Assembly: GCF_000316515.1 (NCBI RefSeq)
Contig: NC_019675.1
Coordinates: 3,278,365 to 3,342,364 of the forward strand
DNA length: 64,000 nucleotides
Source of the DNA: Cyanobium gracile PCC 6307
GTDB taxonomy: Bacteria; Cyanobacteriota; Cyanobacteriia; PCC-6307; Cyanobiaceae
Direction of reading: 5' to 3'
The notes under the pieces: model-generated
What the model was told of the DNA's origin: nothing
The model's input: only the letters and a program-made list of their open reading frames with translations
Databases searched by the model: none
Part shown: piece by piece, positions 1-7,721 of the stretch
How the letters are laid out: the number at the start of each line of letters is the position of its first letter
Numbering within the stretch: position 1 is the stretch's first letter
Position numbers and translations under genes: made by a program

Positions 1-909
1 GCCGCCCTGGTTGATCGTGCCGGCGAACACCGCGTCCCCCGGGCCTTTGTCCACCGGCAGGCTTTCGCCGGTGATCGGGGCCTGATCGATCGCGCTCACG
101 CCAGAAAGCACCGTGCCATCGAGCGGCAGCCGCTCGCCCGGGCGGACACGCGCCACATCGCCGATGGCCACAGCGCTGGCGGACACGCGCTGCCAGCGGC
201 CATCGCTCTGACGGATCTCCGCCTCGTCAGGGGCCAGGGCCATCAGGCTGGTGATCGCCTGGCGGGCCCGCTCCACCGCCCGCGCCTCAATCGCCTCGGC
301 CACGGCATAGAGCGCCATCACCATGGCGGCTTCCGGGAAGCGGCCGATCAGGAAGGAGCCCGTGACCGCCACGCTCATCAGCGCATTGATGTTGAGACGG
401 CCCTGGCGCAACGCGGCCAGGCCCTTGCGAAACACGGAGAAGCCCGCCAGGGCGATCGCGGCGATGGCGATTCCGATCTCCAGCAGCTCGTGGCCAGGGA
501 AGGGGGGAACGACCAGATGCAGCAGCTCCGCCGTGACCGCCAACGCCAGGGAGCCCGCCAGGCGAAGCCGTTCACGGAGCCGTTCGGCCCGGGTCTGGGC
601 GGCGGACGGCCGGTGATCGGGGCTGATCGTCTCCGGGTTGAACCCCAGCCGGCGAATCGCAGCAAGGGCGGAGCTTAGCGCGGCCGCTTCGGCATCGATC
701 GCCAGAACGCGCTCGGCCAGCAGGAACCTCAGGCCACGGATGCCGTCGACACCTGCGAGGGCATGGCGGATCTCGCCTTCCTCCGTGGCGCAATCCATCG
801 CGCTGATCCGAAACAGTGCTTCTCTGGCACTTGCCGGCTGCGGCTGGAGCTCCGGGGTGCCTCCGGCCGTCTGCCCGCTGGTTCCGCTGCTGCAGCAATG
901 TTCCGCCAT
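1..909 (-). CDS. Zn/Cd/Pb-type P1B ATPase, N-terminal part (cut by window edge)
   Basis: This is the first 303 residues of a heavy-metal-exporting P-type ATPase; the gene continues past base 1. A Cys-rich start (CCSSG) leads into a heavy-metal-associated domain whose binding loop reads MDCATEE at residues 38-44. This DCxxEE form is known from zinc/cadmium/lead pumps (CadA/ZntA group) rather than copper pumps. Hydrophobic helices follow at about 115-240, and the phosphatase loop motif TGES is at about 280. The start is the ATG at 909, about 20 bases downstream of the -10 of a CadR/ZntR-like operator (930-960). The likely role is export of Zn, Cd or Pb from the cytoplasm. The CPC and DKTGT motifs lie outside the window, so metal specificity rests on the HMA loop and the operator type. 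Confidence 0.85.
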   Translation of the reverse strand, partial: MAEHCCSSGTSGQTAGGTPELQPQPASAREALFRISAMDCATEEGEIRHALAGVDGIRGLRFLLAERVLAIDAEAAALSSALAAIRRLGFNPETISPDHRPSAAQTRAERLRERLRLAGSLALAVTAELLHLVVPPFPGHELLEIGIAIAAIALAGFSVFRKGLAALRQGRLNINALMSVAVTGSFLIGRFPEAAMVMALYAVAEAIEARAVERARQAITSLMALAPDEAEIRQSDGRWQRVSASAVAIGDVARVRPGERLPLDGTVLSGVSAIDQAPITGESLPVDKGPGDAVFAGTINQGG

Positions 910-929
910 GGTCCTGTCATCCAGACCCC

Positions 930-960
930 AGCAAACAGCCTGTAGTCACTTCAGGGTCAA
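930..960 (-). promoter_or_regulatory. CadR/ZntR-like MerR-family promoter of the Zn/Cd ATPase
   Basis: On the minus strand TTGACC (955-960) and TTTGCT (930-935) are separated by 19 bp carrying the imperfect dyad CTGAAGTGACTACAGG. An overlong 19-20 bp spacer filled by a dyad is the hallmark of MerR-activated promoters, and the central GTGACTACAG resembles CadR/PbrR/ZntR sites. It lies directly upstream of the Zn/Cd-type ATPase start at 909. No cognate regulator is next to it in the window. Confidence 0.7.
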
Positions 961-996
961 GGATCTGGGCGGCACCGTGGGGCTGCGGGCTGTTGA

Positions 997-1428
997 TCAA
1001 CGCAGCTGGGAACACTCCCGATCCGGCAACTCCTGATCCAGCCCATCGGCTTGCCGGGCCAGCTTGGCTCCAGCTGCCGTGTAGAACCTGAACTGCTGGC
1101 GGTTGACGTAGAGAACCCGCTGGCTGCGCAGCAGGTGTTCTTCCGCTTTGTGGCGGCAGTCGATCAGGGCCTGGTAGTCGATGGTCAGCTCGTTGCGGTC
1201 GTTGGCATTGGCCCCATCGGCCTGCTTGCTGAGGAGCGGGCAGATTCGTTCGCGGATGGTTCGGACCAGGGCGATTTCGGCCTTCATGGCCTGCTCGGCC
1301 AGAGCGTTGCGTTGATCCAGCAGGTTACGACACGCCTCCAATTCAGCCGCCATCACTGGGGCTGCCAGCCACCAACAGCTCAGCAAAAGGGTCAGGACGT
1401 GGGGCATTGACGGATCAATTCGAGTCAT
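997..1428 (-). CDS. Hypothetical exported protein
   Basis: I do not recognise a family. The 143-residue product begins with a signal peptide: a hydrophobic stretch around HVLTLLLSCWWLAAPVMA, with likely cleavage after AVMA-like residues near position 28. The mature part is mostly helical and charged, with four cysteines (ACRN, RICP, DCRH, ECSQ), which suits a disulfide-bonded periplasmic protein. An internal ATG at 1407 is a possible alternative start and neither start has a strong ribosome site. It sits between the Zn/Cd ATPase and the multicopper oxidase in the same direction, so a metal-related role is only inferred from position. Confidence 0.6.
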   Translation of the reverse strand: MTRIDPSMPHVLTLLLSCWWLAAPVMAAELEACRNLLDQRNALAEQAMKAEIALVRTIRERICPLLSKQADGANANDRNELTIDYQALIDCRHKAEEHLLRSQRVLYVNRQQFRFYTAAGAKLARQADGLDQELPDRECSQLR

Positions 1429-1479
1429 GTGTCTTTGGCGGCTTGGGCGTGATCATCCTGAGCAGAGACAGACCATCAA

Positions 1480-2973
1480 CTACTTAATCTGCAGTACCCC
1501 CATCATCCCCAGATCCTCGTGGTCAAGGTTGTGGCAGTGATACACCGTGCGCCCTGGAAAATCCCGGAACGTCACCCGGATCCGCACCTCCTCGCCCGCC
1601 TTCACCAGCACGGTGTCCTTCCAGCGGCGCTGGGCTTCGGGGCGGCCGGCGCGGCTGATCACCTGGAAGGGATTGACGTGCAAGTGGAAGGGGTGATCCA
1701 TCACGTCGTCGTTGACGATCAGCCAGTCTTCCGTGCTTCCAAGGGCGACACGGGTGTCGATGCGGTCGGGGTCGAAGGGCTGGGCATTGATCACGAAGCC
1801 CATGCCGCCCCCGCCCATGCCACCGGCGCCCATGCCCCCCATGCCGTGTTGCATCCCGCCCATCCCCATCCCCATCCCCATCCCCATGGCATGGGCCAGG
1901 GAGAAGCGGCGCGTGAGCTCCGGCTGCGGCAGGGCCGCCACGGGAATCAGGGTTTTGGGGAGTGGCAGCGTCGCCACTGATCCGGCGTAGTTGAGGGTGG
2001 CCAGGGTTTGAGGAGCGTCCGCCACCTGGCCCATCCCCATGTGACCACTGCGCTGATAGGGCAGGTTGAGCAACCGGTAGCTGCCGGGTGCCTGGTTGCC
2101 CTGCACCAGCACATCGGCCCGCTCGCCGGGGGCCAGCAGCAGTTCGTCCAGGGCCTGCGGGGTCGCGATGGCACCGCCATCGGTGGCTATCAGCACCAGT
2201 GAGTGCCCCTCCAGGGCCAGGCGGTAGATGCGGGCATTGGAGGCATTGAGCAGGCGCAGCCGCAGCAGGCCGCCGCTGGGGATCGACAGGTCAGGGTTGA
2301 GCTCGCCATTCACCGTCAGCAGGGGGCCCTCCCGGCCGAGCATGCGCCCCATGCCCTGGCCAGCCTCGCCCTGGCCGGAAGCGCTGGCGAAATCCTTGAG
2401 CACCAGCACGGTTTCGCTGGCGGCCGCCACTTCAGGAATTCGGTCGAGATCACCGCGCACCACCAGGGCGCTTCTGAGGCCGCCGAACACCTCATCGGCC
2501 GAGAGTCCGTGCTGGTGGGGGTGGACGTAGAAGAGGCCGGCCGGGTGGTCCTTGGCGAGCGTGAACGCATAGGAGAAGGAGCCACCGGGCGGCACGCTCA
2601 GGAAGACGTTGTCGGCCGTGCCGGTGGGGGGGATATGGAGCCCGTGGAAGTGGAGATTGGTGGGTTGCTTGAGTTCATTGCGCAGGCGCAGGCGCACCCG
2701 ATCGCCGGCGTTCACCTCCAGCAGCGGACCGGGGGAGCGGCCGTTGTAGGTGAGCAGCTCGGGGGGGCTACCGGGAAGGGTCCCCCGCGTGGCCTGGGCC
2801 ACTAGCTCCAGATCAGCGACGCCGCCACGGGAGGCCAGCCGCGCCGCACCGGCCGGCTGGGCCCGGACGGCGGAGCGCTGCACCCGGTCCCAAAGAACCG
2901 GCCCGACCACGGCCGTGCCGAGGCCGGCGAGCCCCAGGCCGAGCACCTGCCGTCGCCGAAGGGGAGTGGTCAT
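1480..2973 (-). CDS. Multicopper oxidase, Tat-exported
   Basis: This 497-residue protein of the CueO/laccase-like family probably oxidises Cu(I) or phenolics in the periplasm. A twin-arginine signal (RRRQVLGLGLAGLG, residues 6-19) is expected for a folded copper protein. All four copper-ligand motifs are present: HFHGLH (108-113), HPHQHG (151-156), HPFHLH (427-432) and HCHNLDHEDLGMM (479-491), the last giving the type-1 Cys and axial Met. A Met/Gly/His-rich insert (repeats of GM and GGM, near residues 362-395) resembles the Met-rich segment of CueO. It lies 10 bases downstream of the DUF411 gene, and both are probably read from the MerR-type promoter at 3506-3537. Confidence 0.93.
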   Translation of the reverse strand: MTTPLRRRQVLGLGLAGLGTAVVGPVLWDRVQRSAVRAQPAGAARLASRGGVADLELVAQATRGTLPGSPPELLTYNGRSPGPLLEVNAGDRVRLRLRNELKQPTNLHFHGLHIPPTGTADNVFLSVPPGGSFSYAFTLAKDHPAGLFYVHPHQHGLSADEVFGGLRSALVVRGDLDRIPEVAAASETVLVLKDFASASGQGEAGQGMGRMLGREGPLLTVNGELNPDLSIPSGGLLRLRLLNASNARIYRLALEGHSLVLIATDGGAIATPQALDELLLAPGERADVLVQGNQAPGSYRLLNLPYQRSGHMGMGQVADAPQTLATLNYAGSVATLPLPKTLIPVAALPQPELTRRFSLAHAMGMGMGMGMGGMQHGMGGMGAGGMGGGGMGFVINAQPFDPDRIDTRVALGSTEDWLIVNDDVMDHPFHLHVNPFQVISRAGRPEAQRRWKDTVLVKAGEEVRIRVTFRDFPGRTVYHCHNLDHEDLGMMGVLQIK

Positions 2974-2983
2974 GGTTGGGTCC

Positions 2984-3481
2984 TTACTTGGCGTGCTGGG
3001 AGAAGCTGCTGATGGCTCCGGTCCGCGTGAAGGCCATCACCGTGAACGCCTCTTTGCCGTAGGCCGATTCCATTCCTGGGGAACCCAGGGGCATCCCCGG
3101 AAGGGCGAGGCCCGCCACGGGAGGCCGTTTCTGCAGCAGCCGTTTCACATCGACAGCAGGGACGTGACCCTCAAGGGCAAAACCAGCGACTTCGGCGGTG
3201 TGGCAGGAGGCCAGGCGGGCGGGGACCCCCAGGCGTCGCTTGATCACGGCGACATCCGCCACCACGACATCGCGAACGGCAAAGCCATTGGCGCGCATGT
3301 GCTGCACCCAGCCCTTGCAGCAGCCGCAGCTCGCAGATCGGTAGGAGGTGACCGGCATCAGGGCTGGAGCGTTGGCGCGTGCCGGGAGCGACCCGCCCGC
3401 TGAGACAACGGCAGCAACAGCGCCGACTCCCGCCAGCAGGCCCAGGAACCGCGCATGTTCGCGAAAGGGTGTCGAGTTCAT
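2984..3481 (-). CDS. DUF411 periplasmic metal-binding protein
   Basis: This 165-residue DUF411-family protein is of a type usually found in copper-resistance clusters. A signal peptide spans about residues 10-37 (hydrophobic GLLAGVGAVAAVV, then ARA). The family Cys pattern follows: SCGCCKGW at 51-58, SCHT at 92-95 and EGHVP at 104-108. The CGCC and SCHT cysteines could bind Cu or form a redox site. The start ATG at 3481 is preceded by GAGG and lies about 25 bases downstream of the -10 element of the operator at 3506-3537. It is the first gene of a two-gene operon with the multicopper oxidase. Its 5' end and promoter are duplicated in front of the TPR gene at 6769. Confidence 0.88.
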   Translation of the reverse strand: MNSTPFREHARFLGLLAGVGAVAAVVSAGGSLPARANAPALMPVTSYRSASCGCCKGWVQHMRANGFAVRDVVVADVAVIKRRLGVPARLASCHTAEVAGFALEGHVPAVDVKRLLQKRPPVAGLALPGMPLGSPGMESAYGKEAFTVMAFTRTGAISSFSQHAK

Positions 3482-3540
3482 GGCCTCTGATGCGTGGATG
3501 TCTCAACCGTAGAGCCTCCACTTAAGTGGAGAGTCAAGCC
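3471..3540. repeat. Duplicated promoter/leader block, copy A
   Basis: This segment, from the first codons of the DUF411 gene through its operator, matches 6762-6830 almost base for base: the stretch from the start codon to the operator differs at only a handful of positions. The similarity runs into the coding sequence, giving MNSTPFR here and MNLSPFR in the other copy. Together with the adjacent DUF305 copies it marks a duplicated block of roughly 0.85-0.9 kb. Confidence 0.8.
3506..3537 (-). promoter_or_regulatory. MerR/CueR-type promoter of DUF411-multicopper oxidase operon
   Basis: Minus strand: TTGACT (3532-3537), a 20-bp spacer carrying the dyad CTCCACTTAAGTGGAG, then TACGGT (3506-3511). 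The spacer length and central dyad are typical of copper-responsive MerR-family promoters. The same architecture recurs at four other intact sites in the window. Confidence 0.85.
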
Positions 3541-3587
3541 TGGGATGACCGGTTGCGGTAGGCGCAGATTTGCTGCGGCCTTGGACC

Positions 3588-3619
3588 ATGACTCTCCTGC
3601 CAAGGGGTCCATGCGGGGC
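3588..3619 (+). promoter_or_regulatory. Decayed MerR-type promoter before the DUF305 pseudogene
   Basis: ATGACT (3588-3593) followed by CTCCTGCCAAGGGG aligns with the intact promoter at 6875-6906. The -35 has lost its first T and the -10 hexamer TACGGT is no longer recognisable at the expected spacing. It precedes the frameshifted DUF305 copy, so promoter and gene appear to have decayed together. Confidence 0.6.
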
Positions 3620-3639
3620 GGTGGGTTGACCCTGCCGCC

Positions 3640-4312
3640 ATGAGCCCATGCCGCTTCACCACCGCCTTGATCGGGCTCGCCTCTGCCCTCAGGGTGGCGA
3701 CTCCTGCCCTGGCTCAGATGCCCGGCGGCATGGATCACGGCAGTTACCACGGGATGCCCATGACGTGGGCCCCGCCGCCACCTACGACCTGTGCTTCATC
3801 GCCGGCAAGGTGCAGCACCACAACGGCGCCCCGCGAATAAGCGAATTCGTCTTCGGCATCGGCCAGCCTGGTGTGGGAGCCCTCGGCAAGACGATCTGGC
3901 GCGATCAAGCCAACGAGATCCGGGCCATGGGCCTCTGGCGCAAGGCCTGGTATCCCCAGGCGCCCGTCTACCCGGTGGCGCTGGCGAGCTATGGGGATCC
4001 CAACAGGCTCAACGGCCTCACCCACATGAGCCAGGCCCAGATCGGAGGTATTCGCATGATGGACGACGCTCCGGCCCCACCAGGAACAACCGCGTTATCT
4101 GGATCCTCGAAGGGATGCTCGATCACCACGGCGTGGCGCTGATGATGGCCCATGACGGCCTGGCCAAGAGCACCAACCCCACGATCCGCCGCTTCGCCAG
4201 GGGGGTGATCGTGGCCCAGCGCGCCGAAATCATCGAACTGCGGCGGATGCTGGCGCTTGAGGGCCTGAGCAAGCCTGAGTACAGCCGTTATGACTCACTT
4301 TTCAGACTCTGA
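3640..4312 (+). pseudogene. Frameshifted DUF305 (CopM-like) pseudogene
   Basis: This is a broken copy of the intact DUF305 gene at 6929. It starts in one frame with a matching signal peptide (MSPCRFTTALIGLAS). A deletion of roughly 65 bases then removes the Met/His-rich linker near 3762 and shifts the frame. The second frame carries the conserved block from TYDLCFIAG to ALGKTIWRDQANEIR. A second shift near 4075 moves into a third frame that finishes with RRFARGVIVAQRAEI and the same C-terminus, SLFRL. The first histidine pair is kept (VQHH), and the second site is LDHHGVALMMAH. With two shifts and a decayed promoter it is unlikely to give a functional product. Confidence 0.85.
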
Positions 4313-4476
4313 GCATGACTCGACCAGGACCTGGCAACCCTCAAGCAGTGATCAGCTCAGATGAAGTGGAGCGTTTGCTGGGAGGACATCTGAGGCTCCC
4401 CAACCGGGGCCATCCGCCACGGCCCACCGGACGAAACCAGTCTGCAGACGGGCCTTCAAGCCGGATCATCCAGGCC

Positions 4477-4508
4477 TTGACTCTCCAGTGAACTGGAGAC
4501 CATACGGT
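4477..4508 (+). promoter_or_regulatory. MerR/CueR-type promoter of the glutaredoxin-MauE gene
   Basis: TTGACT (4477-4482), a 20-bp spacer with the dyad CTCCAGTGAACTGGAG, then TACGGT (4503-4508). The GTG at 4507 lies inside the -10 box and cannot be the translational start, which favours the ATG at 4531. Confidence 0.85.
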
Positions 4509-4530
4509 GAGGTCTGTTGCCAAATCGACC

Positions 4531-5250
4531 ATGTCCAGGACCTTGCTCAAGCAGCCCGTCAGCCTGCATCGCATCGCCACGCCGGATCATCTCTGCCCCT
4601 ACGGCCAACTCGCCGAGGACCTGCTGAAGCAGCAAGGGATTCCCTTTGAAGACCATCTCCTCACCAGCCAGGACGAGGTGGAGCGCTTCAAGGCGACCCA
4701 TGGCGTGGTCACCACGCCGCAGCTGTTCGCTGCCGGCGAGCGGGTCGGTGGCTACACCGATCTGGCCCGGCGGCTGGGGGTAAGACCCCGCAAGCCTGGC
4801 GGACGCACCTACCGGCCTGTGATCGCTGTGTTCACCACCGCAGGCCTGATCGCCCTGGCGCTCGGCATCGGGCTTCAGGGCTTCATGGGCGTGGCACTGG
4901 CCCTGCTCGCCTGCCTCAAGCTGATGGATCCATCCGCCTTCGCAACGTCGTTCCGGAAATACGCCAGGCTCAGCCAGAGGTGGCGACCCTATGCCGGCCT
5001 TTATCCCTATCTGGAACTGCTGGTGGGGCTCGCCGTCCTGGCTGGCCAGGCCATCCCTCCGATCGGAGTGATGGCAACGTTGATGGGGTTGGAAGGCGCG
5101 ATATCGGTGATCCAGGCGGTCTACATCGACAAGCTCGATCTGAACTGCGCCTGCGTGGGTGGCAACAGTCGAACACCGCTCGGTCTTGTCAGCGTTCTGG
5201 AGAACGTGGCCATGGTGGCGATGGGTCTGCTGATGCTGAGCGGAAACTGA
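4531..5250 (+). CDS. Glutaredoxin-like domain fused to MauE/DoxX-type membrane domain
   Basis: The 239-residue protein has two parts. Residues 12-83 form a glutaredoxin/thioredoxin fold with a single-Cys active site CPYG (22-25), the cis-Pro motif TTPQLF (61-66) and GGYTDL. Residues 95-239 form about four transmembrane helices with NCACVGG near residue 200, like the conserved Cys motif of MauE-type redox membrane proteins. The ATG at 4531 was chosen because upstream GTG codons fall inside the promoter. It probably moves electrons or handles thiols across the membrane during metal stress, which is inferred from its copper-type promoter and neighbours. The substrate is unknown. Confidence 0.8.
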   Translation: MSRTLLKQPVSLHRIATPDHLCPYGQLAEDLLKQQGIPFEDHLLTSQDEVERFKATHGVVTTPQLFAAGERVGGYTDLARRLGVRPRKPGGRTYRPVIAVFTTAGLIALALGIGLQGFMGVALALLACLKLMDPSAFATSFRKYARLSQRWRPYAGLYPYLELLVGLAVLAGQAIPPIGVMATLMGLEGAISVIQAVYIDKLDLNCACVGGNSRTPLGLVSVLENVAMVAMGLLMLSGN

Positions 5251-5686
5251 GTCCGGTGCGCTGCCGTCATCCGATCAGGGTCTTTGTCAAGTTGCTCTTC
5301 TTTGGTCCAGACCGAATAAGAGTGGGGTCATGCGCCAGCTGCTTGAGCGCCCTCCAGGTGGGTACACCCCTGGAGGGCCGAATGCGGCTTTAGAGAGTTG
5401 TACGGCTAGCGCCAGCGATCGGCAAAGGCCTGAGAGTCGCTCATCGTGCTGAAATATGAGCGGGTCATTTCATGCTCGGCACTGCCAGCTCCCACAAGTG
5501 CCATCATTGATCGGAACATTATCGCCGGGGGTCACCCCAACATCGGGCGATGGGGTGCCGGCTACACTGAAGAACCAGTGGCATCAGCCTGCTCAGCCAA
5601 ACAGTCACACTGTGGTTTAACCATCCGAAATGGATGGACTTCAGCTTTCCTGCCCTGACAGAGGGGAATGAGAGGCAGAAAGCTAC
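5251..5686. other. Intergenic region with one strong inverted repeat
   Basis: No convincing gene lies in these 436 bases. A perfect 10-bp inverted repeat (GCCCTCCAGG at 5349-5358, CCTGGAGGGC at 5369-5378, 10-base loop) could act as a terminator for the upstream gene, but no T-run follows it. A small dyad CCATCC/GGATGG lies near 5621. The region separates two convergent genes. Confidence 0.5.
5349..5378 (+). terminator. Possible terminator hairpin after the glutaredoxin-MauE gene
   Basis: The two 10-base arms pair perfectly around a 10-base loop about 100 bases past the stop codon at 5250. It lacks a T tract, so it may instead be a processing site or unrelated structure. Confidence 0.35.
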
Positions 5687-6769
5687 TTACAGATTCTCAA
5701 TTTCTTTCGACTTCTCTGCAGCTTTTCGTGCTTCAACTCGCATGTCCAGATTATTGTAGATCCATGCCTTCATATCCCAAGACCTGAAATCCATATCATC
5801 AATCGCGGTTGCCTTTTCACATGCAACAAGAGCTTCCTTGAACCTTCCTAACCGCATCAGCAAGATTGCCTTCATTTGCCAGATGACAGCAGCCTGACTG
5901 TTCACGCACAGGGCATCTTCCGCAACTGCAAGGGCCTCCTCATGGCGCCTCATTTCGTACAGTGCGCTGGCTTTCATTAGGTAGAATGCATACTCGCTAG
6001 CATTTAATCTAATTGCATTATCGAAGTCGGCTATTGCGCTTCCATAGTTCATATCACGCATGGCGCAAACACCCTGTCTTGAGCACAGCCAAGCTTTTTT
6101 ATGCTCGCTGTTGTAAGGCATGCTCTCCGAGGAGGATGAATCAGCACAAAGCACAGATGAAGAATCTTCCGCTTGCAGTTGCGAATTAATAGTCGGCTGC
6201 AATTGACCACGCACCTTCTCCATTAAGGAGTTGAGTCCAATATCATACTTTTCAATTAAAGACTTATGATCTGCGTCATAGGATTCAGCCTTCTGCTCTA
6301 AGTCACCATGAAAACCAGCTAGTGCAGCATCAGCCTTTTGCTGCAGACTATCTTGAAAGTCTGCTAGTACTTCAGATATTCTGCTTGAGACTTCAGCATT
6401 AGCAATGCGCGTTGCTTCGTCAACTATCTGCCGTATAATGCTGCTTCGAAGCACGAAAACTGCTACACCAAGGAGAACCGGGAGAATGGCTAGAACTCCC
6501 AACAAGAACTGAATCAATTTCATTGTAGATCCAAATGAACGCGCAACCTCCTCCTCTACGCTGTCGCGAACTCTACCTTCCTCCTGAAGCATTCCTTGCC
6601 TCAGGCTTTCGTTAACTATGCTCTCAACTTCTTGTCCAGACAAGGTGGTATTGGCTCTTCCTAGAGAGAGCACCGAAGCTTCCATTGGTTGCCAGCCAGG
6701 CGTGAAAAGTAAACTTGTAAGCAGCAGGTTCAGGATCCGCGAACGACTGCGGAAGGGTGACAAGTTCAT
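5687..6769 (-). CDS. AT-rich TPR-repeat membrane protein under a metal-type promoter
   Basis: The 360-residue product has a signal-like N-terminus (LNLLLTSLLFTPG), a transmembrane helix at about 84-107 (FLLGVLAILPVLLGVAV), a charged helical, probably coiled-coil stretch at 108-190, and tetratricopeptide repeats from about 225 to the end (YGSAIADFDNAIRL, HEEALAVAEDAL, RFKEALVACEKA). TPR domains bind proteins; no catalytic motif is seen. Base composition is far lower in G+C than its neighbours (25 of 60 bases at 5701-5760), suggesting a different origin. Its first codons and promoter are copied from the DUF411 gene, so the coding start is a chimera. The function is unknown; a scaffold or sensor is a guess. 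Confidence 0.75.
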   Translation of the reverse strand: MNLSPFRSRSRILNLLLTSLLFTPGWQPMEASVLSLGRANTTLSGQEVESIVNESLRQGMLQEEGRVRDSVEEEVARSFGSTMKLIQFLLGVLAILPVLLGVAVFVLRSSIIRQIVDEATRIANAEVSSRISEVLADFQDSLQQKADAALAGFHGDLEQKAESYDADHKSLIEKYDIGLNSLMEKVRGQLQPTINSQLQAEDSSSVLCADSSSSESMPYNSEHKKAWLCSRQGVCAMRDMNYGSAIADFDNAIRLNASEYAFYLMKASALYEMRRHEEALAVAEDALCVNSQAAVIWQMKAILLMRLGRFKEALVACEKATAIDDMDFRSWDMKAWIYNNLDMRVEARKAAEKSKEIENL

Positions 6770-6830
6770 GGCCTCTGATGCGGGGATGCCTCAACCGTAG
6801 AGACTCCACTTGAGTGGAGAGTCAAGTCGC
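6762..6830. repeat. Duplicated promoter/leader block, copy B
   Basis: Second copy of the segment at 3471-3540. It covers the first codons of the TPR gene, the leader and the complete operator. The divergent DUF305 gene to the right belongs to the same duplicated block, while the sequence between the two operators differs between copies. Confidence 0.8.
6794..6825 (-). promoter_or_regulatory. MerR/CueR-type promoter of the TPR gene
   Basis: Minus strand: TTGACT (6820-6825), a 20-bp spacer with CTCCACTCAAGTGGAG, then TACGGT (6794-6799). It is nearly identical to the promoter of the DUF411 operon. Confidence 0.83.
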
Positions 6831-6874
6831 TGCGTTCGCGGCGCTACCTGCCGTCATGGCGTTGCACCCAACCC

Positions 6875-6906
6875 TTGACTCTCCTGTCAAGGGGAGACCA
6901 TACGGT
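6875..6906 (+). promoter_or_regulatory. MerR/CueR-type promoter of the DUF305-copper ATPase operon
   Basis: TTGACT (6875-6880), a 20-bp spacer containing the dyad CTCCTGTCAAGGGGAG, then TACGGT (6901-6906). It is 23 bases upstream of the chosen start of the DUF305 gene and is divergent from the TPR-gene operator, with 49 bp between the two -35 boxes. Confidence 0.85.
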
Positions 6907-6928
6907 GAGTGGGTCTGACCCTGTCTCC

Positions 6929-7666
6929 ATGCGCCCATCCCGCTTCACCGCCACCTTGATCGGTCTGGCCTCTGCCCTCACCGTTGCGGCGCCTGCCCTG
7001 GCCCAGATGCCCGGTGGAATGAATCACGAAGGGCACCACGGCATGCCAGGGATGATGAACATGCCTGGGATGTCTGCTCCGGCCGGATCCGCCCCAGCAC
7101 ATGCCGCCCACGCCCACGACGTGGGCCCGGCCGGTGCCACCTACGACCTGCGCTTCATCGATGGGATGGTGCAGCACCACACCGGCGCCCTGCGGATGAG
7201 TGAATTCGTCTTCAACATCGGCCAACCTGGTGTGGGCGCCCTCGGCAAGACGATCTGGCGCGATCAAGCCAACGAGATCCGGGCCATGGGCCTCTGGCGC
7301 AAGGCCTGGTATCCCCAGGCGCCCGTCTATCCCGTGGCCTTGGCGAAAGGCGGTGATCCGAACAGCCTCAGCGGCCTCACCCGCATGAGCCAGGCCCAAA
7401 TCGATGGCATGCGCATGATGGGCCCACTTCCCACCCGGGACAACCGTGTGGTGTGGTTCCTCGAAGGGATGATCAACCACCACGGCGGGGCGCTGATGAT
7501 GGCCCACGACGCCCTGGCCAAGAGCACCAACCCCACGATCCGCCGCTTCGCCAGGGGGGTGATCGTGGCCCAGCGCGCCGAAATCATCGAACTGCGCCGG
7601 ATGCTGGCGGTGGAGGGCCTGCGCAAGCCTGAGTACAGCAAATACGACGCTCTTTTTCGTCTTTGA
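6929..7666 (+). CDS. DUF305 (CopM-like) periplasmic copper-binding protein
   Basis: This 245-residue DUF305 protein has a signal peptide (ATLIGLASALTVAAPALA) and a Met/His-rich linker (repeats of GMPGMM, GMSAP, AHAAHAH at about residues 30-68). Two histidine-pair segments typical of the family follow: DGMVQHHTGALRMSEF and EGMINHHGGALMMAH. Family members such as Synechocystis CopM bind Cu(I) in the periplasm and are secreted. The ATG at 6929 is used because codons upstream overlap the promoter. It lies 55 bases before the copper ATPase in the same direction, so ATPase export and periplasmic buffering are probably co-induced. A broken duplicate is at 3640. Confidence 0.9.
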   Translation: MRPSRFTATLIGLASALTVAAPALAQMPGGMNHEGHHGMPGMMNMPGMSAPAGSAPAHAAHAHDVGPAGATYDLRFIDGMVQHHTGALRMSEFVFNIGQPGVGALGKTIWRDQANEIRAMGLWRKAWYPQAPVYPVALAKGGDPNSLSGLTRMSQAQIDGMRMMGPLPTRDNRVVWFLEGMINHHGGALMMAHDALAKSTNPTIRRFARGVIVAQRAEIIELRRMLAVEGLRKPEYSKYDALFRL

Positions 7667-7721
7667 GCGAAAACCTGGGTAGATCCTTTCTAAGTAGCCC
7701 CACCGATCAGGAGCAGCCAGG

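Noticed and set aside
4316..4495. A short frame between the DUF305 pseudogene and the next operator
   Set aside because: It ends inside the operator, lacks a ribosome site and shows no recognisable features.
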